Positions 34,701 to 46,500 of a stretch of DNA of 64,000 bases are shown here, one piece after another. The DNA comes from Plutella xylostella (lineage: Eukaryota; Arthropoda; Insecta; Lepidoptera; Plutellidae): the NCBI RefSeq assembly GCF_932276165.1, contig NC_064001.1, forward strand, positions 3,727,501 through 3,791,500. Reading direction: 5' to 3'. Positions within the stretch are counted from its first letter, which is position 1, and the number at the start of each line of letters is the position of its first letter. Below the pieces are notes generated by a model, which had not been told where the DNA came from, did not search any database, and saw only the letters and a list, made by a program, of their open reading frames with translations. The translations under genes and the position numbers were made by a program.

Positions 34701-37700
34701 ATGCACTTATCTGACAGCTGTCATAGCCCTCACGCTATTCTTCACGGTTCTACCTTTTTTGGCATAAGATTTTTTTGCCTAATCTCGTATTGCATAGTAA
34801 CGTTTGGTCAACGTCTCGTTACGCCGAAAATCGTATGGCATAAATCTCGTTTAGTAAAAAGTTATTTCGCATAACATTGTTTAGCCTAATAATGGTATGG
34901 CCAAATCTTGAATAGCCTAATAATGCTATGGCATATGTTTATACAAAGTAATAATATTCGTTTGGTTTTACTTTGACGGAGCGTCTCCCTACATAGCGCA
35001 AACTGGTGCCTTGTATTGTTTCCGCTGTTTGGAAAACGCTCCGCTCCGCTTCGCTGCGCTCCGCTTTGGTTTTGATGAACATGTGCACCTAACCCGCTCC
35101 TCCTCGCTTTGCTCGTCGTCGCACCTATTTTTAGGTTTCGATCTCATGGGGTTTGTAATAATTATATTGGTCGTTAACTTTCGATTTTTTGATCATACAA
35201 TATCGTGATTTTCGGGATGTAGGAGAAAAATACCACAATTTGTACATTTACTACATACTTAATATATTATTTATTAAGATAACATTAGGAGAAACAAGAT
35301 TATACATAGGTATAGACGAACATAAATTTGAGCAAACGAAACTTAGGTGTTTAAAGATTGTGCCTAAAGAGTTTTAGACGAAACGAGCCTTATGCCACAT
35401 AAGTCTTGGCAAAGTGATGGTTCGGCCAAAAAAGTTTAGACCATACGAGTTATGCGAAATGAGGTTTGGTCAATAAAGATTATGCCAGATGAGCGGAACC
35501 CATTCTTCACAAACATATAACAGCTCACTCCCTTCCAGCATTTTACCAGCTGTCTTATTGTCTCGAGTGGTTGTCTGGAAGAAATCGCTTTAAGCGATAA
35601 GACCGCCATTTGTAATCTATCTATCTATCATATTGCTCATGTTATACTTCACAAACTACAACCTTACCCTCCCTTGCAGCGACTTCGAGCAGCAGCTCTC
35701 CCCGTTCCTCATCCAGAACTCGTGCGACGAGGGTCTGCCTCCGCTGGTGGAGCCCCCGAGCCCGGTGGACGGCCAGGATGTGGTGGTCCCCGGCGACTCG
35801 GAGGACCAGTTCGACATGGCGCACTTCGAGCAGAACGTGGTGCCCGGGTTCATTAACGGCGATACATTCCAGAGTCCTGGTGAGTGGGTGTTTTTCCGTC
35901 GAAATGTAAACAATGGGGAGGAAAACCAAGTGAAACTTTGTCAGCACCAATTACATTATCGGGGAGAAAAAATGGCGACTGAACCAACCAATTAGAACTG
36001 GGGAATCAGGCACAGTCTGTAATTAGCTTTTCGTTTTTCTCCCCATTGCGCATCGGTTTTGGCTGAACTGCATACAGAAAGAACGCTTGTTACCATCAGC
36101 GCCGCCGCCAACCCTAAAGTCTAACAAAATTGTGAAATTAAAAGATTGGAGCTGGTTAGCCAGCTTTCTTTCTGTATTCAGCCTTAGGTATGAAAGCAAT
36201 TCATTGTCAAATGCTCAATATTTGTATATTATTTGCGTCGCAGTTAAGAAGCACGTTGCGACGTACTTATCTTGTTTTTGCATAGGAGCCCTTATTTTGC
36301 TGTTACTTGATTGATGATTAGGTATTTAATAGCTTTAAGATTGTAAGGAATAATAAAATTAATATAGAAAATATAACCACTTAATATACATAAATACCAC
36401 CTCATTCTTAAACTAGCATCATATTACAATTATAGCTAAATTACCTTAAATCCTGCCTAATGCTTTTCTTGTCTACAAACAAAATGGCGAGTAAGCGGTC
36501 TAGGCATTCTCGGTCACTGTCCCATATGCATTTGTATGCATGACGCACAGATCGGCCCGGGGTCACTCTATATGGCGAAAAACTAAGTTTCGGATCGCTG
36601 CTGCGCGAGCCACGACTCTGTCTGGTTGTAATAAACGTGCCGGTTGCGTGACAGCTCTCGTTCGTTCGTTTTTCATCAGTATAGAGTGTCCCTCCTGTTA
36701 CGTACATTCAGCGAACTTTGTTATGTTATTTGAGTGCATGACGTGAAAAACTATGTACTTACGTAGGTACTTCTTATCTGGGTCAAGAAAATGCTATCTT
36801 ACTAATAAGGGACTGGCTTTGAAAAAGGTGTGTTTGCCTATTTGATTATTTCACAACTATTCAATAAATGATTTCGAAATTATGGTTTACTTACGCATGT
36901 TGGTACATTGCTGTGCTAACTCAAACATAAAATATATTGTTGAAAATCCCTGAGAACATTTGACGGGCTATAGCAAGCTGTTTTTCGTCCTTCTACTTTT
37001 GAATGGGCACCTCTGTATAATGAATCACGTATTTACTTAATTTGAATACAACTGTACCAACATTGCTTCAGTAATTAAAGTTGTACTTTCAAAACGGTTT
37101 GTTTACCGTTAACAAACTTCTGTAGAAGACGTTCTGCCTTTATTGCGCAACACGTATCTACAAGGTTATTAAATTAAGTCCAATTTGTTTCTATCATATT
37201 GTAAATTCTTATCCTTAGATAAACCCTTAGAGGCCCTACTAAAATTATATTAAATTATCAATAAGTAATGTATACTTATTCACACTTTGTATCATCGGAT
37301 TGACGATTGGAAGTTTATTCTCTACTTCAAGCTACGTTACGTTACGATAAATCCTACCAACCGCCTTTCGCTAAACTGTTTGAGTATATTATATCAATAA
37401 AATACATTACATGAACACTGTGAACTGGTTAGATAAAAGAGAAAACATTATATAGCATTTAATGTTCACGAATTCAATAATTATAAAAGATACTTCCAAA
37501 CAAGTAAAAATTAAACTAAACATTAGATAACGTTGTTCATAGAGAGACGGAAGTTCATCCGTAAAGTAGAATATCTAATCAACAGGCACTTAAAACGTAG
37601 ATTACAAATACAACAAGTTAATCCCCTTACCCAGAACACGGTCCGAGCTATATTATGACTTAATAACTTTATTTACAATTACAACTTTTGATATTGCCTG

Positions 37701-40700
37701 ACCTCTAGCTAAATAAAATAGATAACATGTCCGAAAAAGACCTGGATGACCTGAAAAAAGCGTAATAACTAACTAAGTATTACTTAATAACAAGATAAGC
37801 TGGTCAAGTTTAACATTTGTAAAACTTTTCTTTAAGGTCATGCGCACAATTGAATACGTACCTCATTTATTACGAGCATACCCGTTTAACCTCGCCATTT
37901 CCATACTTCCTGTTCAGGGATGTCAATAATGTCTCCACTTTTCTACATGAGCGTGTTGAAAACAATTATCTCCTTCAATTTAAGGTAAAACAGGACGTAA
38001 ACGGCGAAACTCCCAGACGCCGCAAGCCGTAGTGCAGCCTAAAGTGCAAAAGGCAACAGTGAAGCCGGTGGGCAAGGCCACCGCTGTGCAGAAACCCCAG
38101 CTGGTGGTCAAAGCGCAGCAGAGACCGCTTAAGGTGGCCAACATCCAGGTCATCAACCCGCAGCCCAAGGTCTACGCTAAGCCGATGGACAACGCGCCTC
38201 AGAGGAAGGTCATCCGTGTCGCTCCCATGGCTGGAAACCCGCGGTCTATCCTCCTTCCAGTCACGATCAAGGATATGAAGGATCTGAAGTCGATCAAGAT
38301 CATCAACGCGTCGGACCTGAAGAACGCCGGCAACATCAAGCTGGCCGCCGCCAACCTGCTGTCCCAGAGCAAGCTCAAGGACCTGCAGGAGAGCAACGAC
38401 TATGAATACGAGAGCCACACCAGCAATAATTGCGGTGAGTTTTTTACTTTTTTGTAAAGTCTGTTTTTAATCTCAGAATTGAAAGATTTTGAACCCTTCA
38501 TCATCAATCGATTATCCCGCCAATATAACGATACGTCACTTAATCGATGGACAATCGAATGATCCCACTGCTGGGCAAAGGTACCCTCTATCTGTGAAAC
38601 ACTTCCATGTTCCGTGCCACCTTAATCTTGTATCTAACTAAATTTACACATTGTACCGTTTAGGAACGTAATATACCTCTAATAGTGTTTTCCCTGAAAC
38701 ATGGGCTTCCTCGCCCATAAGCCTATTATGACAAAGGTATTAGCGGCTCGGTAACAGAGCAGTTCATACAATCAAGCCCCGACGACGTTATATAAGTCTA
38801 TTGACTCGAACGCCATTCGGTGAAGGCAATTTAGTGTGTCTACACTTTCCTTTATTGAATGTTATTGCCCTTATTTGTGAGCTAGTGGCCAGACACTAGA
38901 GTAATTGATAAGTATAGTAAGCTCGATATTAAATTAGTTATCGTATTGCCAGGGAGAAAATAGCGAATGTAGCAAAGATATAAAATCTGTATAGGTTTTT
39001 TTCTTTTGTCACTTTTCCATTAACTCTTCTCGAGCTATAAGATCTAACGAGTTATCTTTTTTTGTCTATAGAAACTACTCAGTAGAATAAAATCTGGGTC
39101 ATTTATTTGGTAAATTTTGCTTACCTGTCTAGAAGAGACGGCTTGCCAAATTATTAACGAGTCGTGATCAAGTTTATCGGTCGATTAAAAAGTACATATG
39201 TATATGAAATAGAAAAAAAAACTGATACAATCAGTTATTGCAATCCTTTTTATCCATATGTTCGTCTTATTTTTGATAATCATATTTTCTCTTTCTCACA
39301 CTTATGACCCACGTGTTAATGGCTGATTTATCAGTATATTCATTAGCACAACATTTCTTGAGTTGCCGAGTTTATTAGTGAAATGGTTAGGTATAATATG
39401 ATTGAGTTAATGTTAACAGACTATGACTCCACTCGAATGCAATCTAGAAAGACAAGGATCGTACATTGCTTCCGAATTAGTACTTAGGTACCTAAGTATA
39501 TCCTAATTGAATGTTGAGGTTATAAAACGAGCCATAATCTCTTCTACTAATGACAGACGTACACACCTTAAACTTATAACACCTTTACGGTTAAAACAGT
39601 AATGGCAAATAGTTAAATCGTGATTCACTTAAGAGCGAAATCATTATTTAACTTTTTTACCTATATACCGTTACTTTTTTGAAGGTGCTTCTAACCTTTT
39701 TTGTAAAGTTCAATCACCTGTTATATGTTGTAGGTAGTTAATAATCGGACATAAGAGTACATGTATTGAATATTTAGTGAAGGAAGTATAGGCATTCGAG
39801 CGTATAGCCTATGATTATTCATTTTTAAAGCATGTTGGTTTGGTACCGTAATTTCTTATAAAAAGTGCTTTGATTAATCTTGTTGGACTATCAGAATGGA
39901 TTTGGGCATATTTTTTTAAAAATACATTCGTGGATTGGATTCGTGGGATGCTACCAGTTACAATTTTGTGTTGTGTCTAAATAAAGGAACCAAAGGTTGA
40001 TAACGGATAGGTATGTCTTTGGCATAATTTGTACAATCTTATCTGATTAGAAAACGCATCGCAACACAAAGTACAAAAATACAACATTGTCAGACATGGT
40101 TACATAGATGTCTGATCACATGTAAAGTATTACAGGCTGTTATGTAAAGTTTTAACGATGCAAATTTAATTCAAGCGGCTTGAGAACTTGAATGTTATGC
40201 ATAAATGAATCAAATTCACAATATTCTCAATTTTGTGTCTTGTATTTTTTTCAAATAAATATATTTTCCAGTGGCCAAGATAAAAGAGCTACGGTATCTA
40301 CCTATTAATAATATGAGTATCCTTGGTGCGAATCCAATAAGATAAGATATACAAATTGAAACAATTTTAATGTCTGCCTAAACGAAAATACCTACTACAT
40401 TTTGTAATTTCGGATAGTAATTATATCACAGTTATCTTCCCATCACAACTGGACACCGGATTTTTTTGTTCTATAACTTTTATAATCTTCTACAAACCAG
40501 ACTTAAAAAAAAATATTTATTTATGACTCAAATGAGACTGTTTATCATAGTAAGTTTTATGACTATGTCCCAACAATGGCCAATAATTCTGTATTCAAAT
40601 TTGGGACACCCATACCTCAAACCACTTCTCTGAACAAACCTCCTAACTTATTATTCTAAGCTCAACCTTTCCCACTCCAGACGACTCCGGCACTGACCAC

Positions 40701-42959
40701 AGCGACGACGACGACGAAAGAGACAAAGTGACTCACGACGGCAAGAACGGCTATCCCCGTCTCGTTCTAACAGCCGAAGAACGCCGACTGCTGTCCAAGG
40801 AGGGTATCAGCCTGCCGACGTCGTATCCGCTCACGAAGCACGAAGAGAGGGAGCTGAAGAGGATTCGGCGCAAGATCAGGAACAAGATCTCTGCGCAAGA
40901 CTCGAGGAAACGCAAGAAGGAATACGTGGATGGGCTTGAAGACAGGTTGGTTGACTATCTGCATATTTTTAAATCAGGTTACTTAAAAAAACTAGGGTTT
41001 TCGTTCTAAACTCTTTTATACGGGATCCATATTCCCATTACCGTGGATGGAAGAGGATAGAGTGTTGGAGATGTTCGACAGAATTCCAATGGGAAATTCA
41101 TTACTAAGCGAAGCTCAAAAGCTAGATTGATATAAAATGCTTTTGGGAGATGGTCCATTTGATGGTTCGATCCATTGCGACAACAAGGCACTATAAATGT
41201 GACATTATTTATTATTAAATTTCACTTTTGTTACATAAATGTGACTTAGTTACAATGAGACACATGAGGTTACACCTAACGACCTTACTTATTATTTATT
41301 CAAATGCAAATACATGTTATATTTACAGTATTGCACCTTCATTACACATTGTTTACCTTATAAACTAATTATCATAATTTAATAATAATAACCGATGTAT
41401 TTTCAGAGTGAAACAATGCACAGCGGAGAATCAAACGCTTATTAGAAGAATAAAGATCCTCCAGTCGCAGAACCACACTCTGACAGCACAATTGAAGAGA
41501 TTACAGGTAAACTTCCTGTACTTGCTAACACGCGTTCTACAAAGAATTTAATGTACAGGGTGATACAATAAAGTAGGTATTTTAAGTACATGCCAAAATG
41601 GGATGACTACAACTTAAAAAAAATCAATTGCTTCCCCATTAAATCTTTTTTCACGTCTAAACAGCTGGGATGGCATTAGGTACAGCAAATTGCCATAGAT
41701 TACATCTGGGAAAGATATAAATGAGCAGAATTTTTACAATCCTACTCTGAATTCTAACCGGACGGTATCCTCAATATATCAGAAATGCTACTGTTCATTA
41801 ATTTAGCAATATATCATCACGACCCATCACGTCCCCACTGCTGGAGCACGGGTCTCCTTCTAATGAAGGAAGGGCCTAGTTTTAGGCGTAGTCCAATTTG
41901 CTAACCCACCCTTTCTCCCCAGAACGTGCTAACAGGCGTCTCCAGCCCCAACACCGGCAAGTCGACACAGCCGGCCACGTGTCTGCTAGTTCTGCTGTTG
42001 TCCGTGGCGCTAGTGGCGCTGCCGTCCATGAAGGACGAGGTGTCTCGCCCGAGACACAACGCGGCGCCCTCCGCGCTCACTAGAGCGTTGCTTTCGGCCA
42101 CTACTAGTAAGTATTTAGTTTAGATGTTGTAATGAGACAAGTATTGGCGTAACGACATGATAAGGGACCTGGTCATTCGAGACGCCGTGGATTGGAATCC
42201 TGCCATGTATACCAATTAAGCATGGCAGGATTCGAACCCACGGCCTAGAAATACCTACTTAAGGAATTTAAGTACAATAAAGTTATACCAAGGGCTCTTA
42301 CGGTGAAGGAAAACGTCGTGAGGAAACCAGCGCATCTAGCTTTAGCCCTTCTAGCTGTGCTAAATCTAGATGCGCATGCGGTATGCCTAAACTAAAGGGG
42401 CAGATTTTGAAAGCTATCTTGACTAGTTTATTCACTATAACAATGTTAACACAATTTCCTAACAACAACCCGTCAATCCACAGACAAAGTGTTGGACGAG
42501 GCCGTGATAGACGACGGCGAGTTCAACATGGACGAGCTGATCACATTCAACCGACCTCACTCTGACCACGACTACCAGGTAGTCAAGACGCTCGCCAAGC
42601 CGCTGCCGGCCGGCTACCGGGACCTCCCCATCGACGAGGACTGGCCGCCCAACCTCAAGAAGCGGATGAAAAAACTTGAGTTCGACTACGAAGACGGTAG
42701 GGACTACCTACCGCCGATAGTGAAAGAGGAGAACTACGAAAACTTCTACAAGATCGACTCGAAAATGGAAGTCGAGACTTTCGGTGACAGCTTCGTTAAC
42801 AACTTCATGGCGGCGGGCAGCAAGCTGGGCGAACTGATGGCGGTGCAAATACCGGTCAAGAACGAAGACCTAGTTATTGAGGAGGTGAACGACTACGACA
42901 CACGTAACATCACCGAGATCAAGAGCTTCGTAGTGAATGGCACCCTCAACGACTACTGA
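28644..42959 (+). CDS. CREB3-family (CREB3L3/L4-like) membrane-bound bZIP transcription factor
   Basis: Joined exons: 28644-28766 or 29474-29509, then 30475-30665, 35680-35879, 37994-38434, 40681-40945, 41407-41506, 41923-42106 and 42484-42959. All phases fit, giving 659 or 630 residues. Order: acidic N-terminus, a basic/hydrophobic linker, the family's pre-bZIP block (LVLTAEERRLLSKEGISLP, YPLTKHEERELK), basic region RNKISAQDSRKRKKEYVDGL (N-x7-R), leucine zipper, and one membrane segment (CLLVLLLSVALVALP). An RxxL Site-1-protease-like site (RALL) and a lumenal tail with NIT and NGT glycosylation motifs follow. Family members sit in the ER membrane and are cleaved in the Golgi to free the bZIP part for the nucleus. 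The membrane segment and pre-bZIP block favour CREB3L3/L4/CREB3 over CrebA, but the exact orthologue is unsettled. Confidence 0.9.
28915..29473 (+). promoter_or_regulatory. Putative second promoter/5'UTR (exon 1b)
   Basis: A GC-richer island (about 28915-29340) within AT-rich sequence, holding several CG-rich stretches (GCGTCGATTGCGTCGCGCGC). It directly precedes the alternative start at 29474. This is inferred from composition and position only. Confidence 0.4.
29474..29509 (+). CDS. CREB3-family gene, candidate first exon 1b
   Basis: ATG at 29474 gives 12 codons, MDKKLDLMSFLE, then donor GAG|GTAATT in phase 0. The short hydrophobic 'dlmsFLe' start resembles the beginning of CREB3-type activation domains ('..DLLAFLLEE'), which favours it as a real alternative first exon. 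Confidence 0.6.
30475..30665 (+). CDS. CREB3-family gene, exon 2 (acidic activation region)
   Basis: Acceptor TTTAG, donor TT|GTAAGT, phase 0 to 2. Encodes SDTWQSYSEDLLENIFSLED then LLDDTLPDFNLG and a Ser-rich stretch SSSCSDSGLSSDQ. An acidic/hydrophobic mix of this kind is typical of a transactivation domain. Confidence 0.85.
31805..31862. repeat. ATGTATGTAC microsatellite
   Basis: Four or so units of GTATGTACATAT in the CREB3-gene intron. The unit is self-complementary, so the tract can fold back. Confidence 0.7.
31863..34736. other. Intronic, no gene seen
   Basis: Part of the 5-kb intron between exons 2 and 3. AT-rich; a fragment at about 33280-33310 (AAACGTGCCGATTGCATG) matches the interior of the MITE family at 6983 and 36560. 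Nothing else is recognisable. Confidence 0.45.
34746..35501. mobile_element. Foldback element built of about 20-bp quasi-repeats
   Basis: Flanked by a perfect 9-bp duplication ATTCTTCAC (34737-34745 and 35502-35510). The ends are short inverted repeats (GGTTC...GGAACC). The left arm (about 34755-34945) is a string of degenerate units such as TTGGCATAAGAT, TTGCCTAATCTCGTA and ATGGCATAAATCTCGTTT. The right arm (about 35320-35495) is a similar string inverted (CTTATGCCACATAAG, GAGTTATGCGAAATGAGG). The centre has a CG-rich loop (CGCTCCGCTCCGCTTCGCTG). The 9-bp duplication would fit a Mutator-like element; the family is uncertain. Confidence 0.65.
35567..35632 (+). repeat. LINE 3'-tail-like dispersed repeat with ATCT microsatellite
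   Basis: GGTTGTCTGGAAGAAATCGC then AAGCGATAAGACCGCC, followed by (ATCT)n. Same tail as 5396-5446; a 5'-truncated retroposon end about 50 bp before exon 3. Confidence 0.55.
35680..35879 (+). CDS. CREB3-family gene, exon 3
   Basis: Acceptor CTTGCAG, donor CCTG|GTGAGT, phase 2 to 1. Encodes DFEQQLSPFLIQNSCDEGLP, PLVEPPSPVDGQDVVVPG and a further acidic stretch ending FQSPG. It is GC-rich against its AT-rich surroundings. No catalytic or DNA-binding motif. Confidence 0.88.
36559..36694. mobile_element. MITE (CACTCTATA ends)
   Basis: Left GGGGTCACTCTATATGGCGA pairs with right CATCAGTATAGAGTGTCCC. The inner sequence AAACGTGCCGGTTGCGTGAC shows it to be the same family as the interrupted copy at 6983-7276. 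Lies in the intron after exon 3. Confidence 0.6.
37994..38434 (+). CDS. CREB3-family gene, exon 4
   Basis: Acceptor AAAACAG, donor TGCG|GTGAGT, phase 1 to 1. Encodes a basic stretch (GRKRRNSQTPQAVV...KPVGKATAVQKPQLVVKAQ) and a hydrophobic block, SILLPVTIKDMKDLKSIKII then LAAANLLSQSKLKDL. I do not recognise a domain. A nearby AG at 38016 is excluded because it would bring a stop into frame. Confidence 0.85.
40681..40945 (+). CDS. CREB3-family gene, exon 5 (pre-bZIP block and basic region)
   Basis: Acceptor CACTCCAG, donor AG|GTTGGT, phase 1 to 2. A run of Asp/Glu (DDSGTDHSDDDDERD) leads to LVLTAEERRLLSKEGISLPT, YPLTKHEERELKRIRRKI and RNKISAQDSRKRKKEYVDGL. This is the CREB3-specific block adjoining the DNA-binding basic region. 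Confidence 0.95.
41407..41506 (+). CDS. CREB3-family gene, exon 6 (leucine zipper)
   Basis: Acceptor TTTTCAG, donor CAG|GTAAAC, phase 2 to 0. Encodes RVKQCTAENQTLIRRIKILQ then SQNHTLTAQLKRLQ, whose heptad-spaced Leu/Ile residues form the dimerisation helix. Confidence 0.93.
41814..41905 (-). mobile_element. SINE/LINE 3' tail, minus strand
   Basis: The reverse complement of GGAAGGAGACCCGTGCTCCA...GGACGTGATGGGTCGTGATG, the tail of the 5S-derived SINE at 23804-24183. It lies immediately before exon 7 of the CREB3-family gene and ends near its polypyrimidine tract. Confidence 0.65.
41923..42106 (+). CDS. CREB3-family gene, exon 7 (membrane segment, protease site)
   Basis: Acceptor CTCCCCAG, donor A|GTAAGT, phase 0 to 1. 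A short linker (NVLTGVSSPNTGKSTQPAT) precedes the membrane helix CLLVLLLSVALVALPSM, then ALTRALLSATT. RALL fits the RxxL pattern of Site-1 protease on the lumenal side. Confidence 0.92.
42178..42380. mobile_element. Head-to-head SINE fragments, tRNA-like B box
   Basis: GACGCCGTGGATTGGAATCC faces its inverted copy GGATTCGAACCCACGGCC around a short spacer, a hairpin at 42178-42246. The sequence downstream (GGTGAAGGAAAACGTCGTGA) is a motif I know from common lepidopteran SINEs. It lies in the last CREB3-gene intron. Confidence 0.5.
42484..42959 (+). CDS. CREB3-family gene, last coding exon (lumenal tail)
   Basis: Acceptor ATCCACAG, phase 1, stop TGA at 42957-42959. Encodes NKVLDEAVIDDGEFNMDELI, a region rich in Asp/Glu/Tyr, and ends TRNITEIKSFVVNGTLNDY. 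NIT and NGT are N-glycosylation sequons, fitting an ER-lumenal position. Confidence 0.93.
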
Positions 42960-43490
42960 TTGTAATTTGTCCCGATTCAATGCAGATTTAGAGTTTATTT
43001 TTTATTTCATTTTCTACATTTGAAATGTTTTATGCAAATGCCTATTTTTATTATCTTTTTTATATTTTACACTGTCAATGAAATTATTCCTTAAGCGTTA
43101 GTGAGATCATGTTTTACGAATTTTATTTAGGTTAAGTGTTCTCTTGTGGTGAGTGTCCGGATTGTGCAAGAGATTTGTATGTATATCTAGTATTTATTTT
43201 AGTCTTGAAAATCTAATATATTGGCATATAGGATTCATTTATTTGCAATGTGGAGCATTTTTATATTATCATTTAATTGGTGCAATTATTTGTAGTAGCT
43301 TTTGAGTTAGTACGATTAGGCCTTTTCAAGTATTGTATCGATTGAGACTTTGAAACACTAGTTTTAGGTATGTTATAATTTTAAGATTGGCAACATTGTT
43401 AAATTTAGTTATAACTATACTTTATTTGATAGGCAGGAGTTATAGCTGACGATTAATTAAGTTCGAATAAATTTAAAGTTACATGAAATT
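42960..43490 (+). other. 3'UTR of the CREB3-family gene
   Basis: AT-rich sequence after the stop. The poly(A) signal AATAAA lies at 43466-43471, about 510 bp past the stop. The cleavage point is inferred as a short way downstream. Confidence 0.6.
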
Positions 43491-43599
43491 TGTCTTATCA
43501 TTCCATATCTTATTGAAACTATCTGATACCAAAGGTCAATATCAAAAAACTAAAGATTGATAGCTCGAAACGAGATACAGTCAAAGAATAAAACAATTA

Positions 43600-46500
43600 C
43601 TTATATAAGCTTTATTTAATTATGAGTTAACTGTTAACAAATATTTTCGTATTTTTGAACAGGTTGTGACCTTAACTGAATACAAGTCAAATAGCGTATG
43701 CAGATACCATACAATCTTACAGAAAAAATAAACACTGCCAACTGTTTCTATGAATATTAATATTTATTTTTATACTTACAATTCAATTCAGTTTCGAAAG
43801 CATCATGTATTACAGTATAATACATAAAGTTAATAACTATAGCTCAAAGTCAGCGTGCTTCGCAAGCCGGGACCGACCGCTCTGCAAGCGAATATTACAA
43901 ATTATAATTTAAAATTAACTACACAGTACTTTCACAAGACCAGAGCCTGCGCCACTCGCTCGCTGCAGGCGCGACCAGGCTGCAGGCCAACCAACGTAGA
44001 ACGGGGTAAATGGGAATTTCAGGTTAAATAGGAACAATAATCTGCCTAATCAGAACATTCTAATTAGTGCTATTAAGAAGGTACCATTGAACACATATCA
44101 ACGTCTCTTTCACTAATATAACTTCCTGGAAACTTAAGATTCTTGTTCATTTTACCCTGGAATTCCCATTCACCCCCTTTTATACTTAGAACTTATCAAA
44201 TGTACACTTAAAAGTATTCCGCCCCTGGTCCCTGGCAGCCTGGTCGCGCAGCACACGGAGTGACGACTCCGCGTCGCGGTAAACGCTTCTACATTTTTGG
44301 TGCAGCCTTCCTTTACAATAAATAAACTTTCCCACAATACTTTCATTTTGGTAAAACAACAGTGCTCGATAGAAATGGCTTTAAAAGGTGTGAAAAAGTT
44401 ATGAACGACCTTAATAGCTGTAAGAACCGTAAAAATGTGTTGTCGGCCCGAGTCCGTCGACTCTGTACTATACATTGATAACTTTTATGTTACACAACAA
44501 TTAAAACATTATTGCAATCTTAAATAACCACAAATTTGTCTTCAATGATTTAATTACACTTTCAAATATTCGTAATCTAATTCGATTATCCTATGTTGCA
44601 AATAGAAAGTAACAAATATAAAGTAGTAACGTGTGGCCAGAGTACCGCCGGCACTCGCCGGGCAGTGTCGGCGACACGGTATGCAACTTTCAGGTGTCGG
44701 ATCTATTGTACATACAATAAGTTCTCCATCAACGCGGAGAGTTATCAAATTTGTTCACAATATATAATAATTTTATACAAATTATGGCTAATGAATTAAT
44801 TTTAAAACTCCCCCTCAACATATGCACATCATTAGATATTTGACATTATTCGCATTATCTATACTTTTTCCTCTAAAAATATGAAAACGACACAACAAGA
44901 TGTTTTTAATGATACAAAACACTTCAAAATGTACTTAGCCGAAACGAAGAAAGTTCTAACGCTGGGGATACAATTTTGTGATGACTAAATATTCGTGACT
45001 AATCCATAGTACCTTATTCATGGGGTGAGACCATCACACACGCGTCGCGCGACGGTCGCACCCACGCCTTTACTTACGTCTACGCAAAATCACTTGCCTT
45101 TCCTGCCCAAGCAAAAATATACAAATGTGTTTCTCCTAAGCTGTACAATTTTATACACCGACAATGGAGCGATCGCCTGCTGTCGTGAAATGTAACGAAA
45201 TGAATAGTAATGAGTGTAAAAATGTAGTTTAGACCCAACATTTAAGTTCAGAGGACACATTTATCTTGAGAGTTTATGACAAGCCGGTGGTCTTGTCAAT
45301 TGTTGTCTGCATTTATTATATTATTTGTTGTATAAACTGAATAGTGCGGGAAGATAATCCGTATCCTTTTTGAGTTTCAAATGCACGATTGAATAGCAAA
45401 AGCTATCAAGATAAAAAAGCAACATTGTGGAATAGACTTCCCTTTCACTCTATTACCCGTCAATCATACCTTTTCCTCGCTACGTAGCTCTAGCTTCAAT
45501 AGTAAATTTAGCTGCTAAGATGACCTAATCAAAATGATTTTGCGAATATTTGAGTATCTAGCGGTATGAACTTAAATTGCTTCTGGAATAGTGGAAAGTA
45601 GCTGCATTCGTTACCCTAAGTGACTGCGAGCACACATAAAAAAGTTATTATAATGTATATTTCAACTATGATATCGCCTCGTTCGCTTGAACGTAGAATT
45701 GCAACAATATAAATTGACATCACCCAGAGACGCGCATTTTGTAAATGACGTGAAATGTCCAATCAGTCTTGAAGATACCCGAACAGCGCCGGCGAGCGCC
45801 GCCGTCGGTTCAAAACAATATCATTAACTTTACGCTTTCTATAATATTTATATTTGTTGTATTGGCCATTACATAAATTATTGCACGTTATATTCTGTCG
45901 TTCATTTAACCAATCATAAATAAGACATTTGCCATGTCACAAATATTACTCAATGCATGACTTAAAACTGTTTATTACTTCATTTTTAAATACAATTATA
46001 CAATACGGACATAAAATTAAGATAGGAAAGTGTGGCTTCACTAGGAACGGAGCCAATTATATGTAATCATATTATAAATATTATACATGTATTCATACGT
46101 GAATATCCCATAAAATGAACTTAGGTTTTGAAAATGACTAAATAAAATTATATTCTAGAATATGCACATTTTCCGATATGTTGTACTCTACACACGCGGT
46201 TTCTAATTCTCTCATTGTACATTGACACGACTCGGGCGCTTGGCCCCGTCACAACCTGATACAAATAACTGTACGCAAGTATGTAAAATACAACATATCT
46301 CGAACAAAGATAAGTTCAACAAACACACATAAACCTAGTACAAAAGTAAGTCACGGTATTTCCTACTTTATGGTAATTCATTACTTATGTGATTATCAAA
46401 ATCGAAGGATACAACACTGCATTCACATAAAATAAACAAACTCACAGGACGTAAAAAAATAATATTTGACTGCTTCACTAATGGGGAGAAAGCGTACACT

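Noticed and set aside
35642..35950. Open frames antisense to CREB3-gene exon 3
   Set aside because: GC-rich shadow of a real coding exon whose phases fit its neighbours.
38540..38600. SINE/LINE tail (CCCACTGCTGGGCAAAGG)
   Set aside because: Resembles a common lepidopteran tail motif, but it is too short and without clear ends to annotate.
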